DNA of 64,000 bases from Lacisediminihabitans sp046156175 (GCF_046156175.1 NZ_JAYLVL010000003.1:62001-126000), one strand, 5' to 3'. Positions 31,803 through 42,335 are shown, counted from the first letter of the stretch. Notes: generated from the sequence alone by a model not told the origin. Translations and numbers: made by a program.

Positions 31803-32963
31803 TCAATCGTCGATCGGGCCGAGCAGTGCGGTCGCGACCGTCGAGTGCACCGAGTCTTCGTTGCTCGGGTGAAACCCTCCCGCGAGCACATCCCGGTACA
31901 GCCGGGAGAGTTCACTGGTCGCCGAGAATGCGGCGCCGCCCGCGACCGCGACCGCTTGATCGACCACATAGCGGGCCGACCGGGTCGAACGGGACTTGAG
32001 TCCGACGAGGTCGCGGAACCACCGTGCGCCGCGATCGACGCCGTCGTCGAGGTCTGAAGCCAGCGCGTCGAGCTGCGGAAGCAGCGCGTCCTGGGCGAGA
32101 GCGGCGTCCGCGATCTTCCAGCGCACGTTCGGATCCTGGTCGCGACTGAGCCCGGTGCGCCGTGACCCCCTGGCGTGCGCGGATTCGACGGCGAGCTCCA
32201 GGGCGCGCTCGCCGATACCCACGTAGACGGCGGAGATGAGGATCTCGAAGTTGGCGAAGATCGCGAAAATCAGGGCGTCCCGACTCGGCCCCGGATCGAG
32301 GCGGCGGAAGACACGGTCGGATGCAGCGGCCACCGAATCGAGGTGGGTGGTGTTGCTCTGGCTCGCCCGCATTCCCAGGGTGTTCCAGTCCTGGGCGACG
32401 GTGATGCCCGGCGTCTCCCTGGTGACCACCGCGTGGACCAGTTTCGGGGCATCCACCGAGACTGTGTCCAGTCCGAAGAGGCCGAGGCGGGTCCACGCCG
32501 GTGAGAGGCTCGTGAAGATCTTGGTGCCGGTGAACGCGTAGCCGCCGTCGGACAGCGGGCGGGCATCCGTCGTGCTGTCGAACAATACGAGATCGTTGCC
32601 TGCTTCGCTGATCGCGAAGGCGTAGATCTCACCCGCCGCGACATCCCGCAGTACGAAGTCGAGGCTGTCATCCCCGCGGTCGTGAAGAGTCTTCGCGACA
32701 CCGGTCCAAACCAGGTGCATGTTCACGGCGAGCGCCGTGGCCGGAGCTGCCTTCGCGAGCCTCACCTGCTCGTGAGCCATCTGCTGCAGGCTCAGGCCGA
32801 GACCGCCGAGATCCCGCGGAACCAGTGAACGAAGATAGCCGGCTTCGGCGAGCTCGGCGAGGTCCTCGGTGAAGAAGGCATTGTCACGGTCGTACCCGGG
32901 TGCCCGTTCGTGGATGCGGGCGAGCAGCTCGTCGGTGAGCACGGAATCGGTCGGAGGCGTCAC
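31803..32963 (-). CDS. Acyl-CoA dehydrogenase-like flavoprotein
   Basis: 386 aa with the acyl-CoA dehydrogenase fold. N-terminal helices with LAEAGYLRSLVPRDLGGLGLSLQQM, middle beta domain with AISEAGND and GYAFTGTKIFTSLSPAWTRL, C-terminal bundle with GGAAFSATSELSRLYRDVLAGGFHPSNED. That last sequence is typical of the branch that includes flavin-dependent monooxygenases (DszC or NcnH-like) rather than beta-oxidation enzymes; a catalytic Glu is not obvious. Start GTG 32963 is 6 nt after GATGCT. It is divergent from the MFS gene at 33004 with a 40-bp gap. The substrate is unknown. Confidence 0.83.
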   Translation of the reverse strand: MTPPTDSVLTDELLARIHERAPGYDRDNAFFTEDLAELAEAGYLRSLVPRDLGGLGLSLQQMAHEQVRLAKAAPATALAVNMHLVWTGVAKTLHDRGDDSLDFVLRDVAAGEIYAFAISEAGNDLVLFDSTTDARPLSDGGYAFTGTKIFTSLSPAWTRLGLFGLDTVSVDAPKLVHAVVTRETPGITVAQDWNTLGMRASQSNTTHLDSVAAASDRVFRRLDPGPSRDALIFAIFANFEILISAVYVGIGERALELAVESAHARGSRRTGLSRDQDPNVRWKIADAALAQDALLPQLDALASDLDDGVDRGARWFRDLVGLKSRSTRSARYVVDQAVAVAGGAAFSATSELSRLYRDVLAGGFHPSNEDSVHSTVATALLGPIDD

Positions 32964-33003
32964 CCGTCAAGCATCCCACCGTCGTCGGGTGAGAATGGTG
33001 TGA

Positions 33004-34332
<1,329 letters not shown>

Positions 34333-34354
34333 GCGCCGGCTGCGGGTGCCGGAG

Positions 34355-34395
34355 GGTCTCGATACCCTCGCCGGCGCTCGCTACTCGAGCGACGG
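34355..34395. repeat. 41-bp dispersed element, copy R1
   Basis: Begins GGTCTCGATACCCTC and ends CTCGCTACTCGAGCGACGG. Same length and layout as copies at 42285-42325 and 63578-63618. It lies between two convergent gene ends and overlaps the 30-bp stop-anchored repeat. Confidence 0.75.
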
Positions 34396-34429
34396 CACGG
34401 ACGGCGCTCGCTACCCGAGCGACGGCACG
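34372..34429. repeat. 30-bp period tandem repeat anchored on the HelD stop
   Basis: A 28-bp sequence starting CGGCGCTCGCTAC and ending GAGCGACGGCACG occurs at 34372-34399 and 34402-34429 with one mismatch. The CTA inside each copy is a TAG stop on the minus strand: 34411-34413 is the gene stop, 34381-34383 an in-frame second stop 30 nt downstream. Confidence 0.9.
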
Positions 34430-36675
34430 ATGCCGGCGGGCAGCTCCCCCTCGGCGACCAGCGTGAGCCGTTGGGTCGCTCGGGTCATTGCCACGTAGAG
34501 CGCTCCGGCCCCGCGCTCTGATGCCCCGAGGATCGCAGCCGGATCCACGACCACGACCGAGTCGAATTCGAGTCCCTTCGCCTCCTGCGGGGTGATCACG
34601 GCGATATCGCGGACCAGTCCGATCGAACCGAGTCCCACCGCATCGCCGAACTCGGCCACCAGGCGATCCGTCAGCTCACGGATCCCCGGCTCGAGCACGA
34701 TCACGGCGAGAGTTCCGCCAGCCCCGTCGGCGGCGCGATCGATCCGCACCGCTTCCACGGCATCCGCGACGACGGTGATCGGCCATTCGCTCGAGCGGAC
34801 CGCGCGCGACTCGGTCACGTGCAGACCGTTGGCGATGGCCATCGACTCCGCGGCAGCGGCGATCTGGCTCGGCGTGCGGTAGTTGACCGTGAGCTCTTCG
34901 AGCCGCCACCGATCGGACTCCGGAGAATCCGCGAGGAGGGGCTCCAGGGCATCCTTCCAGTTGGATGCCGCGGCGGCAGCAGCGGCCTGCGCGATGTCGC
35001 CGACGATGGTGAACGAGCGCTGGGGACCCCTCCGCAGCAGCAAACGCCACTGCATCGGCGACAGCTCCTGGGCTTCGTCTACAACCACGTGACCGTAGGT
35101 CCAGCTGCGATCTGCGGCAGCCCTCTCGGCCGTGGTCGCCCGATCACCGAGCTCGGCGAAGTTGTCGGCGAGGGACTTGGCGTTGACGAGTCCACCGACC
35201 TGCATGTTCTCGATCGCGTGTTCCGCGTTCTCGATGTCGCGCTTGCGCTGCTGTTTGGCTTCGCGCTTCTGGGCGGCATCGGCCACGCTGTATTCGCCCA
35301 GGTGCTCCGCTGCCTCGTCGAGCAGCGGAATGTCGGCGATCGTGAACTCGGCATCCCGATCGCGGTGGAGCAGCGCCCGCTCGGACTCGCTCCATCCCGG
35401 GGTCAGCTCGGCGAGCCACTGCGGTCGGGCGTAGAGGTCCTGCAGGAGTTTCTGCGGGGTCAACGGCAACCAAGCGGTGTTCAGCGCGACGCGCACGTCT
35501 TCGGCCGATCGCAGGTCTTCACGAAGCATCGGAAGGTCGGTGTCATCCATGGAGTTGCCGGCGTCCTGCAGCTGGGTGAGCCACTGGCGGGAGAGCGCAC
35601 CGAGGGCGTTCTTCACGAAGACCACCCGCGCCTCGTTGTGGGACTTGTTGCTCTCGCGAGCCCGTCCGATCGCGCTGGCGATGAGGCGGGGATCCAGGGT
35701 CACCCGATCGCCGTTCACATCGAGATCCTGCGGGGCGGAGGGCACCCGCTGTCGTGAGCGCACCGCGCGCGCGATCACCCCGGCCATCGCCGCCCGTCCC
35801 TTGATCGCGGCGGTGGCGGGGGCATCCTCCCGCGTCGCCTCGACATCGGGGTAGAGCTGGCCGACACTCGCGAGCACCACCCCGGTTTCGCCGAGGGAGG
35901 GAAGCACCGCCTCGATGTACTGCAGGAACGAACGGGATGGCCCGACGATGAGCACTCCGGAATTTCGCAGCCGATCACGGTGCGAATAGAGCAGGTAGGC
36001 CGCGCGATGAAGGGCCACCGCGGTCTTTCCTGTGCCCGGTCCGCCCTGCACCACGAGCACTCCCTTGAGCTCGGAGCGGATGATGCGGTCCTGTTCGCCC
36101 TGGATCGTGGCGACGATGTCAGACATGCGTCCGGTGCGCTGCGCGGTGAGCGCCGCGAGGAGGGCACCCTCGCCCTGCAGCTCCGAGTTCGCGCTCTCGA
36201 GCAGCTCGGAGTCGAAGATTTCGTCTTCGATCCGGATGATGTTCCGTCCCTTGGAGAGCAGGTGCCGGCGAGCTCGAGCACCGAGCGGCGTCGCGGCGGT
36301 GGCCTGGTAGAACGCACTCGCCTGCGGCACCCGCCAGTCGAGCAGGAGGGGTTGGAGGTCTTCGTCACGCAGGCCGATGCGGCCGATGTAGCGGAACACC
36401 GAGCCATCCGTGCCGTCGTCCGCTCCCCCGGCAGCCTCGGGTTCGAACTCGAGGCGCCCGAAGGCCAGGCGCTCGTCGACCTCACGGAGCTGCAGGATGC
36501 GGTCTTCGTAGATGCGCGCGAAAGTGTCACGCTCTGAGCGACCCTGGTGATTGCCGCCGACGTCGAGAAGGCGCACCGCATCGAGCTGCTGCTCCGCTTC
36601 CCGCTGGAGCGCGTCGAGACGCGCGTACAGGCTTGCTACGTACTGCTGCTCATGCTGGAGTTCACGGTCGACCAC
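34411..36675 (-). CDS. HelD/HelR-type RNA polymerase-recycling helicase
   Basis: 754-aa SF1 motor related to UvrD/Rep, of the actinobacterial HelD (class II) kind, which frees stalled RNA polymerase and in some species (HelR) protects it from rifampicin. N-terminal coiled coil (1-60), then domain 1A with VVQGGPGTGKTAVALHR (Walker A, about 208), a long insertion, VVVDEAQELSPMQWRLLLRR (Walker B, about 545), TIVGDIAQAAAA, VNYRTPSQIA and VAMTRATQRLTLV (motif VI). GTG 36675 has GAGGGG about 10 nt upstream; a TAAACT -10-like hexamer is at 36723-36718. I see no obvious rifamycin-associated element. Its stop codon sits inside a 30-bp tandem repeat. Confidence 0.9.
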   Translation of the reverse strand: MVDRELQHEQQYVASLYARLDALQREAEQQLDAVRLLDVGGNHQGRSERDTFARIYEDRILQLREVDERLAFGRLEFEPEAAGGADDGTDGSVFRYIGRIGLRDEDLQPLLLDWRVPQASAFYQATAATPLGARARRHLLSKGRNIIRIEDEIFDSELLESANSELQGEGALLAALTAQRTGRMSDIVATIQGEQDRIIRSELKGVLVVQGGPGTGKTAVALHRAAYLLYSHRDRLRNSGVLIVGPSRSFLQYIEAVLPSLGETGVVLASVGQLYPDVEATREDAPATAAIKGRAAMAGVIARAVRSRQRVPSAPQDLDVNGDRVTLDPRLIASAIGRARESNKSHNEARVVFVKNALGALSRQWLTQLQDAGNSMDDTDLPMLREDLRSAEDVRVALNTAWLPLTPQKLLQDLYARPQWLAELTPGWSESERALLHRDRDAEFTIADIPLLDEAAEHLGEYSVADAAQKREAKQQRKRDIENAEHAIENMQVGGLVNAKSLADNFAELGDRATTAERAAADRSWTYGHVVVDEAQELSPMQWRLLLRRGPQRSFTIVGDIAQAAAAAAASNWKDALEPLLADSPESDRWRLEELTVNYRTPSQIAAAAESMAIANGLHVTESRAVRSSEWPITVVADAVEAVRIDRAADGAGGTLAVIVLEPGIRELTDRLVAEFGDAVGLGSIGLVRDIAVITPQEAKGLEFDSVVVVDPAAILGASERGAGALYVAMTRATQRLTLVAEGELPAGIVPSLG

Positions 36676-36757
36676 TGGAAAATTCCCCTCGAACGCCGCG
36701 CTGAAATGCGGCAGTCAAGTTTACGCGTCCGCGCGCAGGGAACTTACCGGGGCGGTG

Positions 36758-37957
36758 CTAGTGCAGCGGCGGCAGCGCGCCAAGTGCACGACGGTCTTCC
36801 ACGATGGCTGCGAGGAGCGAAGCCTCGTCGAGGCTCGCTCCGATTCCCTGGCGACCGTTGACCAGCCGCTCCCGCGCGAAGGCCAGCTGGGTGGCATCCC
36901 GCACGAAACGGCGGTACGGGTGACCGAGCCCATGGCGGTTCGCCCAGTTGATCGCGCGCTGCCGCCCGGCACCGGTTGTCAGCAAGTTGACTTCGGACTC
37001 GGTGAACCATCCGACTGCCGCGTACTCGGCGAGCCGCACGTGAGTGAGACGCTGTTCGTGACGACGCAGTCGGGTGACACCGGCGATCGCCAGCACGAAC
37101 AGTGGCACCTGCACGACGAAGTAGTAGCGGAACCAGTCGGTGGCCCAATAGCTCGCGCTGTTCCAGAACGCGTGAAGCAGCACCGCCGGCACGAGTCCGA
37201 GCAGGAAGTATCCGATCGCTCCGAGGCGACCGGTGCGCCGGGCGGCCAGACCGAGCAGCACCCCCGTGCACGCGGTGAACATCACGTGTGCGAACGGCGA
37301 GAGGATGGCGCGAAGCAGGAAGGTCTGGGCGACATCGGTGCCCAGTCCGCCGTCCTGGTTGATGGCGAGACCGAAATACTGCAGGTTCTCGGTGAACGCG
37401 AACCCGATGGCGATGGTCGCCGCGTAGACGACCCCATCCACCGGCCCGTCGAAGGTGCGGCGCATCACCCACAGGATCAGCAGGATGCCCAGCCCCTTGG
37501 CGAATTCCTCGATGACGGGAGCCTGCACGACGGTCTCGAAGAAGGTGGCGACTCCGGATCCGGTGAGGCCCGCGAGTGCCTCGTAGTGCTGGGTGACGCC
37601 GGAGAAGGCGAGGGCGATCAGCACGGATGCGCCGGCGCCCCACAGCAGCGCGAATAGCAGCGCCCCCCGCGGTTCCGGTTCCCACCGATCGATCCAGCGG
37701 ATGAAGAACAGGACCCCCACGAGCGGGATCGCCGCGAGCACCAGCGCCACGAGCAGCGCCGTCGGGCCGAGCACCACCAGGAGATACCAGGCCACGAGCA
37801 GGATCACGATTGTGAGCACGACGAATCCGAGCGCCGCAAGCAGGATCGTGCCGGTGCTGCGACGCACCGGCCGGGTGACCCCCGTCCGATCCGTTTGCGA
37901 CACCGGATCCGTGCTCGGCGCGACCGCGGGCGCCTGCCCGGGGTACGGGCTAGTCAT
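36758..37957 (-). CDS. PrsW family intramembrane protease
   Basis: 399-aa polytopic protein with about eight helices and the PrsW signatures APVIEEFAKGLGILLIL near 148 (EExxK), FAFTENLQYF near 189, PFAHVMFTACTGVLLG near 217 and HAFWNSASY near 255, the conserved Glu and His residues taken to form the active site. PrsW cleaves anti-sigma factors in Bacillus; here the target is not known and no anti-sigma gene is nearby. The last 100 residues are soluble. ATG 37957 overlaps the 3' end of the AhpD-like gene by 8 bp, so the two are cotranscribed. Confidence 0.9.
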   Translation of the reverse strand: MTSPYPGQAPAVAPSTDPVSQTDRTGVTRPVRRSTGTILLAALGFVVLTIVILLVAWYLLVVLGPTALLVALVLAAIPLVGVLFFIRWIDRWEPEPRGALLFALLWGAGASVLIALAFSGVTQHYEALAGLTGSGVATFFETVVQAPVIEEFAKGLGILLILWVMRRTFDGPVDGVVYAATIAIGFAFTENLQYFGLAINQDGGLGTDVAQTFLLRAILSPFAHVMFTACTGVLLGLAARRTGRLGAIGYFLLGLVPAVLLHAFWNSASYWATDWFRYYFVVQVPLFVLAIAGVTRLRRHEQRLTHVRLAEYAAVGWFTESEVNLLTTGAGRQRAINWANRHGLGHPYRRFVRDATQLAFARERLVNGRQGIGASLDEASLLAAIVEDRRALGALPPLH

Positions 37958-38342
37958 CGACGGGAACCCGCCCGACAGTGTTCACGAGGTTGATGGCCAC
38001 GACCCGGGCGGCGAAGGAGAGCAGCGCCAGACGGCGCTCTGGCGTGAACGCGCCCTCGAGGCGGGCGTAAAACGCGTCCGGGATGTCCCGCGGGCTCGAC
38101 ACGATGAGCCGGCCCCAGTCGATGATGAGCTGCTCCGTCTCGGTGACCTGGGGGTGATTCGGATCGTCTCCCGCCGCCGTGAGGATGTCGCGGAAGTACC
38201 GCGTCGTCACCGCAGACCCGTATTCATCGGAGATCGCGTAAGAGAAGAGCGTGACGGCCCGCTCCCCGATCCAGGGAGCGATCTCATCGCGGAGGGCGTG
38301 CCAACCGAGGTCGTCGGCGCGGGTGAGTGGCAGGAAATGCAT
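37950..38342 (-). CDS. AhpD/carboxymuconolactone-decarboxylase-like protein, no cysteine
   Basis: 130-aa helical protein resembling AhpD-fold proteins (YAISDEYGSAVTTRYFRDILTAAGDDP then TETEQLIIDWGRLIVSSPRDIPDAFYARLEGAFTPERRLALLSFAARVVAINLVNTV). The C-x-x-C peroxidase motif of AhpD is absent, and no cysteine occurs at all, so peroxidase activity is unlikely. ATG 38342 lies 6 nt after TAGGCT, a leaderless start and probably the promoter of the two-gene unit with the PrsW-like gene. Assignment to the fold is moderate. Confidence 0.65.
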   Translation of the reverse strand: MHFLPLTRADDLGWHALRDEIAPWIGERAVTLFSYAISDEYGSAVTTRYFRDILTAAGDDPNHPQVTETEQLIIDWGRLIVSSPRDIPDAFYARLEGAFTPERRLALLSFAARVVAINLVNTVGRVPVDD

Positions 38343-38419
38343 GCGCTCAGCCTAGAAGACGGCGACCGACGGCGCGGGAAGCCAAGGCGCACGGCGCCAT
38401 GATCGCCGGCGCGAGTTCC

Positions 38420-39781
38420 CTAGTAGACCTTGCCGGGATTCAGCAGCCCCATCGGATCGAAGACGGCCTTCACCTGGCGTTGGAGCTCGAACTGGTCGTC
38501 GCCGAGTTCGTCCCGCAGCCAGGCACGCTTCAGGATGCCGACCCCGTGCTCGCCGGTGAGGGTGCCGCCGAGGCGCAGCGCGGCGCCGAAGAGCTCGCCG
38601 GCCGCCGTCCAGATCACCTCGGGCACGGAGCCATCCGCCGTCGGGGTGTAGACGAAGTTGGGATGGAGGTTGCCGTCACCGGCATGGGCGACTGTCGGGA
38701 TACTGATGCCATAGCGGTCACCGATCGCGGCGATCTCGGCGAAGATCTGCGGCAGCGCGCTGCGCGGGACCGCGACATCCTCGATCAGCACTGTCCCCTG
38801 GGCTTCGAGAGCGGGATGGAATGCGCGTCGGATCGCGAACAGCTCCTCCCCCTCGGCAGGATCGGCCGTGAGCTCGGCATCCCCTCCGCCGCGACGGATG
38901 ATCTCGAGGGCGTCCGCCGCCTCGGCGGCGCTCCCCGCGCCATCCGTCTGCAGGATCAGGAAGGTGTTGCCGCGCTCGGACAGGTACACGCCGAGGTGGG
39001 CGTCGATGGCACGGAGGGCGGCAGCATCCATCAGCTCGAGGGCGGCGGGACGGATGCCGGCGGCAGTGATCGCGGCGCACGCGGCGGCGGCGGTGACCAC
39101 ATCCCCGAACCATGCGCCAATCGTCGCGACCGGTGCTGTCGGCAGCGGCCGCAGCCGGACGGTCGCCTCGACGATGACCCCGAGGGTTCCTTCCGAACCG
39201 ATCATCAGCGCGGTGAGATCGAGGCCAGTGACGCCCTTGACGCTGCGGTGCCCGAGGCTCAGCAACCGTCCATCGGCGAGCACCACCTTCAGGGCGAGGA
39301 CGGACTCGCGCGTGACGCCGTACTTGGCACAGAGCAGGCCGCCCGCGTTCGTGGCGATGTTTCCGCCGACCGTGGAGATGGCGCGGCTCGCTGGATCGGG
39401 GGTGAACCAGAGGCCGTAGCCCGCGAGCGCGGCGTTCAAATCACCGTTGAGGATGCCCGGCTGCACCACGGCCAGTTCGTCGGCGACCGAGACCTCGAGG
39501 ATGCGGTTCATCGAGAGCGTCGAGAGCACGACCTCGCCGGCGCTCGCGATCGCCCCGCCGGCCAGACCCGTGCCCGCGCCCCGGGGCACGACCCCCACGC
39601 CGAATCGTGAGGCGAGACGGAGCGTGGACTGCACGTCGTCGATCGACCGCGCCGTGACGAGCGCAAGTGGCGTGCTTCGGGAGTCGTGGCCGGACTTGTC
39701 GGCGGTGAGGGAACCCAGCACCGCGGCATCCGTCGACACCGCGTCCCCGAGGCCCGCGCGGAGTTCGTCGAGGAAGGTCAT
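38420..39781 (-). CDS. FAD-linked oxidase, GlcD/D-lactate dehydrogenase type
   Basis: Flavoprotein (453 aa) oxidising a 2-hydroxy acid such as glycolate or D-lactate. The FAD PP-loop has VVPRGAGTGLAGGAIA near 66 and the substrate-side part TVGGNIATNAGGLLCAKYG near 137; the C-terminal cap ends with AHAGDGNLHPNF near 363, TGEHGVGILKRAWL near 414 and a LNPGKVY terminus. The usual GlcE and GlcF subunits are not encoded nearby. ATG 39781 overlaps the ribokinase stop by 4 bp (ATGA), so both are in one operon; a sugar or nucleoside breakdown link is possible. Confidence 0.9.
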   Translation of the reverse strand: MTFLDELRAGLGDAVSTDAAVLGSLTADKSGHDSRSTPLALVTARSIDDVQSTLRLASRFGVGVVPRGAGTGLAGGAIASAGEVVLSTLSMNRILEVSVADELAVVQPGILNGDLNAALAGYGLWFTPDPASRAISTVGGNIATNAGGLLCAKYGVTRESVLALKVVLADGRLLSLGHRSVKGVTGLDLTALMIGSEGTLGVIVEATVRLRPLPTAPVATIGAWFGDVVTAAAACAAITAAGIRPAALELMDAAALRAIDAHLGVYLSERGNTFLILQTDGAGSAAEAADALEIIRRGGGDAELTADPAEGEELFAIRRAFHPALEAQGTVLIEDVAVPRSALPQIFAEIAAIGDRYGISIPTVAHAGDGNLHPNFVYTPTADGSVPEVIWTAAGELFGAALRLGGTLTGEHGVGILKRAWLRDELGDDQFELQRQVKAVFDPMGLLNPGKVY

Positions 39782-40701
39782 GGTGCACTCGCGATCAACG
39801 CTTCGTCAATCCGCGCCCTCATCGGCACCGAGGGCACCGCGCCGATCGTCTGCACCGAGAGCGCGGCGGCCGCCGTGGCGAAGCGTGCTGCCGCTTCGAA
39901 GCCCTGCCCCTCGGCGATCGCGGCGGCGAATGCGCCGCAGAAGGTATCGCCCGCTCCGGTCGCATCCACCGCCGTGACCCGGGGGGCGGCGATACGAGCG
40001 ACTTCGGCGCCGTGCTGGTAGAGCGCTGACCCCGCCGAACCGAGGGTCACGATGAGCCGCGGCACGCGGGCCGCGAGCCGGCCGGATGCCTCGGCGAGAT
40101 CATCCGAGCCCCCGACGAGACAGGCCTCGTGCTCGTTGACGATGAGCACATCGAGGAAGCCGAACACCGCCTCCGAGAGGCTGTGGGCGGGCGCGGCATT
40201 GAGCATCACCACGCAGCCGAGCTCGCGGGCGGCCGCCGCCGCTTCGGTGACGACCGAGAAGGGCAGCTCCAGCTGCATGAGCAACACATGGGTTCTCGAC
40301 AGCAGCTCGATGTCTTGGGGCTCGAGCGCTGTGACACTCGCGTTCGCGCCTGAGGCCACGATGATCGTGTTCTCCCCGGACTGATCCACGACGATGAAGG
40401 CCTGCCCGGTCGGCGCGGTCTCCCGCCGCACCCGGGCACCGTCGATCACCGCGTCCGCCATCGTGGCGGCGAGCAACTCGCCCGCGTCATCAGTGCCGAG
40501 CGCTCCGATGAAGCTCGTGGATGCCCCGGACCGCGCGGCGGCCACCGCTTGGTTGAGTCCCTTGCCCCCCGGATACCGCTCGGCCGATTCGGCGAGCAGT
40601 GTCTCCCCCGGGGACGGAATGCGGTCCACACCGAACACGATGTCGAGATTCGCGCTGCCGAGGATCGTGACGGCACTGCGGGTGATCGTCGATTCGTTCA
40701 T
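39778..40701 (-). CDS. rbsK: Ribokinase (PfkB family)
   Basis: Phosphorylates ribose to ribose 5-phosphate with ATP (307 aa). GSANLDIVFGVDRIPSPGETLLA near 15, YPGGKGLNQAVAAARSG near 43 (substrate GG), NEHEACLVGG near 188, VTLGSAGSALY near 219 and the signature VDATGAGDTFCGAFAAAIAEG near 245 with the catalytic Asp. These motifs are those of ribokinase proper, but related deoxyribokinase is possible. No ribose transporter lies in the operon; the GlcD-type oxidase gene overlaps its stop. No clear leaderless hexamer precedes ATG 40701. Confidence 0.9.
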   Translation of the reverse strand: MNESTITRSAVTILGSANLDIVFGVDRIPSPGETLLAESAERYPGGKGLNQAVAAARSGASTSFIGALGTDDAGELLAATMADAVIDGARVRRETAPTGQAFIVVDQSGENTIIVASGANASVTALEPQDIELLSRTHVLLMQLELPFSVVTEAAAAARELGCVVMLNAAPAHSLSEAVFGFLDVLIVNEHEACLVGGSDDLAEASGRLAARVPRLIVTLGSAGSALYQHGAEVARIAAPRVTAVDATGAGDTFCGAFAAAIAEGQGFEAAARFATAAAALSVQTIGAVPSVPMRARIDEALIASAP

Positions 40702-40793
40702 GAAGCCATGCCGCTCATCTGGCCAGCGTAGACGTTTCGGGCGATGTCCGATTTCCGCTAGCCGAGGTCGGTGGCCGATGGGAGGGTTGGGGA

Positions 40794-42269
40794 GTGAGCA
40801 TCGAAACCTCCGCCCGCGTGACCAGCTCCGACCCGGGCTTCGCCGAACGGTATCGCGCCATGTCGTCTCGGGATTCCCGCTTCGACGGGCAGTTCATCAC
40901 GGGCGTGCACTCCACCGGGATCTACTGCCGACCGAGCTGCCCGGCGATGACGCCGAAACCGTCCAACGTCAGCTTCTACCGCACGGCCGCCGCCGCGCAC
41001 GAGGCGGGCCTGCGGGCCTGCAAACGGTGCCTTCCCGACGCGGTGCCCGGCTCCCCGGAGTGGAACCTCCGCGATGATGTCGCCTCGCGAGCCATGCGCC
41101 TCATCGCCGACGGCATCGTGGAGCGTCATGGCGTGCCCGGACTGGCCCACCGGCTCGGGTATACCCCCCGCCATCTCGGTCGCGTGCTCGTCACCGAGCT
41201 CGGGGCTGGGCCGCTGGCCCTTGCGCGCGCTCATCGCGCCCAGACCGCCCGCACCCTCCTCGTCAGCACCGACCTGCCGATCGCCGACGTGGCTTTCGCG
41301 GCCGGCTTCTCGAGCATCCGCCAGTTCAATGAGACCGTGCAGGCCGTCTATGAGCTCACGCCGACCGCGCTGCGGCTCGGTGCGCCCCAGACCTCGGCTC
41401 GAGCACGGGCGTCTGACGAGACAGCCACCCAGATCTCGCTGCGCCTCCCCGCACGAGCACCGTTCGACGGTGCGGGACTCCTGGCCTTCTTCGATGCTCA
41501 CGCTATCGCCGGCATCGAGACGGTGGATGCGCACTCCTTCGCTCGTGCCGTTCGACTTCCGCGCGGCGTCGCCCACCTCGAGCTGCGTCTCGACGGCGCC
41601 GACGCGGTGCAGTGCACGGCGCGGCTCGAGAACATCGCCGACCTGTCGACCCTGGTCGCCCGGGTTCGACGCCTGCTCGACCTGGATGCCGATTCCGCCG
41701 CGATCGACGAATCGCTCTCCGCAGACCCCGCTTTCGCGCCGCTGGTGCAGGTGCGTCCGGGGCTTCGACTTCCCGGCAGTCTCGACAGCGACGAGACACT
41801 GTTCCGCACGATGATCGGGCAACAGATCTCCGTCGCTGCTGCCCGCACGGTGTTGGGACGGCTCTCCCGGGAGCTCTCCGCGACTCCCGGACTGTTTCCG
41901 ACCGCCCTCGAGATCGCGGAGCACGGTGCCGAATTCCTGCGAGGGCCCGCGACGAGAGTGGCGAGCATCCTCGGCGCCGCGCGGGCGATCGCGGACGGCT
42001 CGCTCGAGCTCGACCTCGGGACGCCCGTCGACGAGTTCACCGCCCGTCTCACCGCACTGCCGGGCATCGGTCCGTGGACGGCCGGATACCTCGCCATGCG
42101 CGTGCTCGGTAACCCGGATGTGCTGCTGTCGAGCGATCTCGTGATGCTCGCCAGTGCCGCGCGCCTCCGCCTGCCCGCGACGGCACGCGCGCTGGCCGTG
42201 CACGGCCAGCGGTGGGCACCGTGGCGGAGCTATGCGGGAATGCACCTCTGGGGTGCCGCGGGGCGCTGA
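40794..42269 (+). CDS. Ada/AlkA fusion: methyl-sensing regulator and 3-methyladenine DNA glycosylase
   Basis: DNA-repair fusion of 491 aa. Residues 1-85: Ada zinc-binding methyl-acceptor domain with C45, C49, C76 and C79 (IYCRPSC and CKRC). Residues 90-195: AraC-type helix-turn-helix (GVPGLAHRLGYTPRHLGRVL and IADVAFAAGFSSIRQFNETV). Residues 205-280: AlkA N-terminal domain. Residues 290-480: HhH-GPD glycosylase with MIGQQISVAAA, LTALPGIGPWTAGYLAMR and SSDLVM (catalytic Asp). It probably senses methyl phosphotriesters, controls its own adaptive response, and excises alkylated bases. GTG 40794 lies 6 nt after GAGGGT. Confidence 0.93.
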   Translation: MSIETSARVTSSDPGFAERYRAMSSRDSRFDGQFITGVHSTGIYCRPSCPAMTPKPSNVSFYRTAAAAHEAGLRACKRCLPDAVPGSPEWNLRDDVASRAMRLIADGIVERHGVPGLAHRLGYTPRHLGRVLVTELGAGPLALARAHRAQTARTLLVSTDLPIADVAFAAGFSSIRQFNETVQAVYELTPTALRLGAPQTSARARASDETATQISLRLPARAPFDGAGLLAFFDAHAIAGIETVDAHSFARAVRLPRGVAHLELRLDGADAVQCTARLENIADLSTLVARVRRLLDLDADSAAIDESLSADPAFAPLVQVRPGLRLPGSLDSDETLFRTMIGQQISVAAARTVLGRLSRELSATPGLFPTALEIAEHGAEFLRGPATRVASILGAARAIADGSLELDLGTPVDEFTARLTALPGIGPWTAGYLAMRVLGNPDVLLSSDLVMLASAARLRLPATARALAVHGQRWAPWRSYAGMHLWGAAGR

Positions 42270-42284
42270 CAGCGATCGAGGATC

Positions 42285-42325
42285 GGTTCTCGATACGCGC
42301 CCAGCGGGCGTTACTCGACCACCGG
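42285..42325. repeat. 41-bp dispersed element, copy R2
   Basis: Begins GGTTCTCGATACGCG and ends CGTTACTCGACCACCGG. It lies between convergent gene ends and directly precedes (and partly makes) the tandem repeat at the aspA stop. Compare R1 and R3. Confidence 0.75.
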
Positions 42326-42335
42326 GCGCTACTCG
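42305..42335. repeat. 18-bp period repeat anchored on the aspA stop
   Basis: CGGGCGTTACTCG (42305-42317) and CGGGCGCTACTCG (42323-42335) differ at one base. On the minus strand the second contains the aspA TAG (42331-42329) and the first gives an in-frame TAA 18 nt downstream. Confidence 0.8.
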
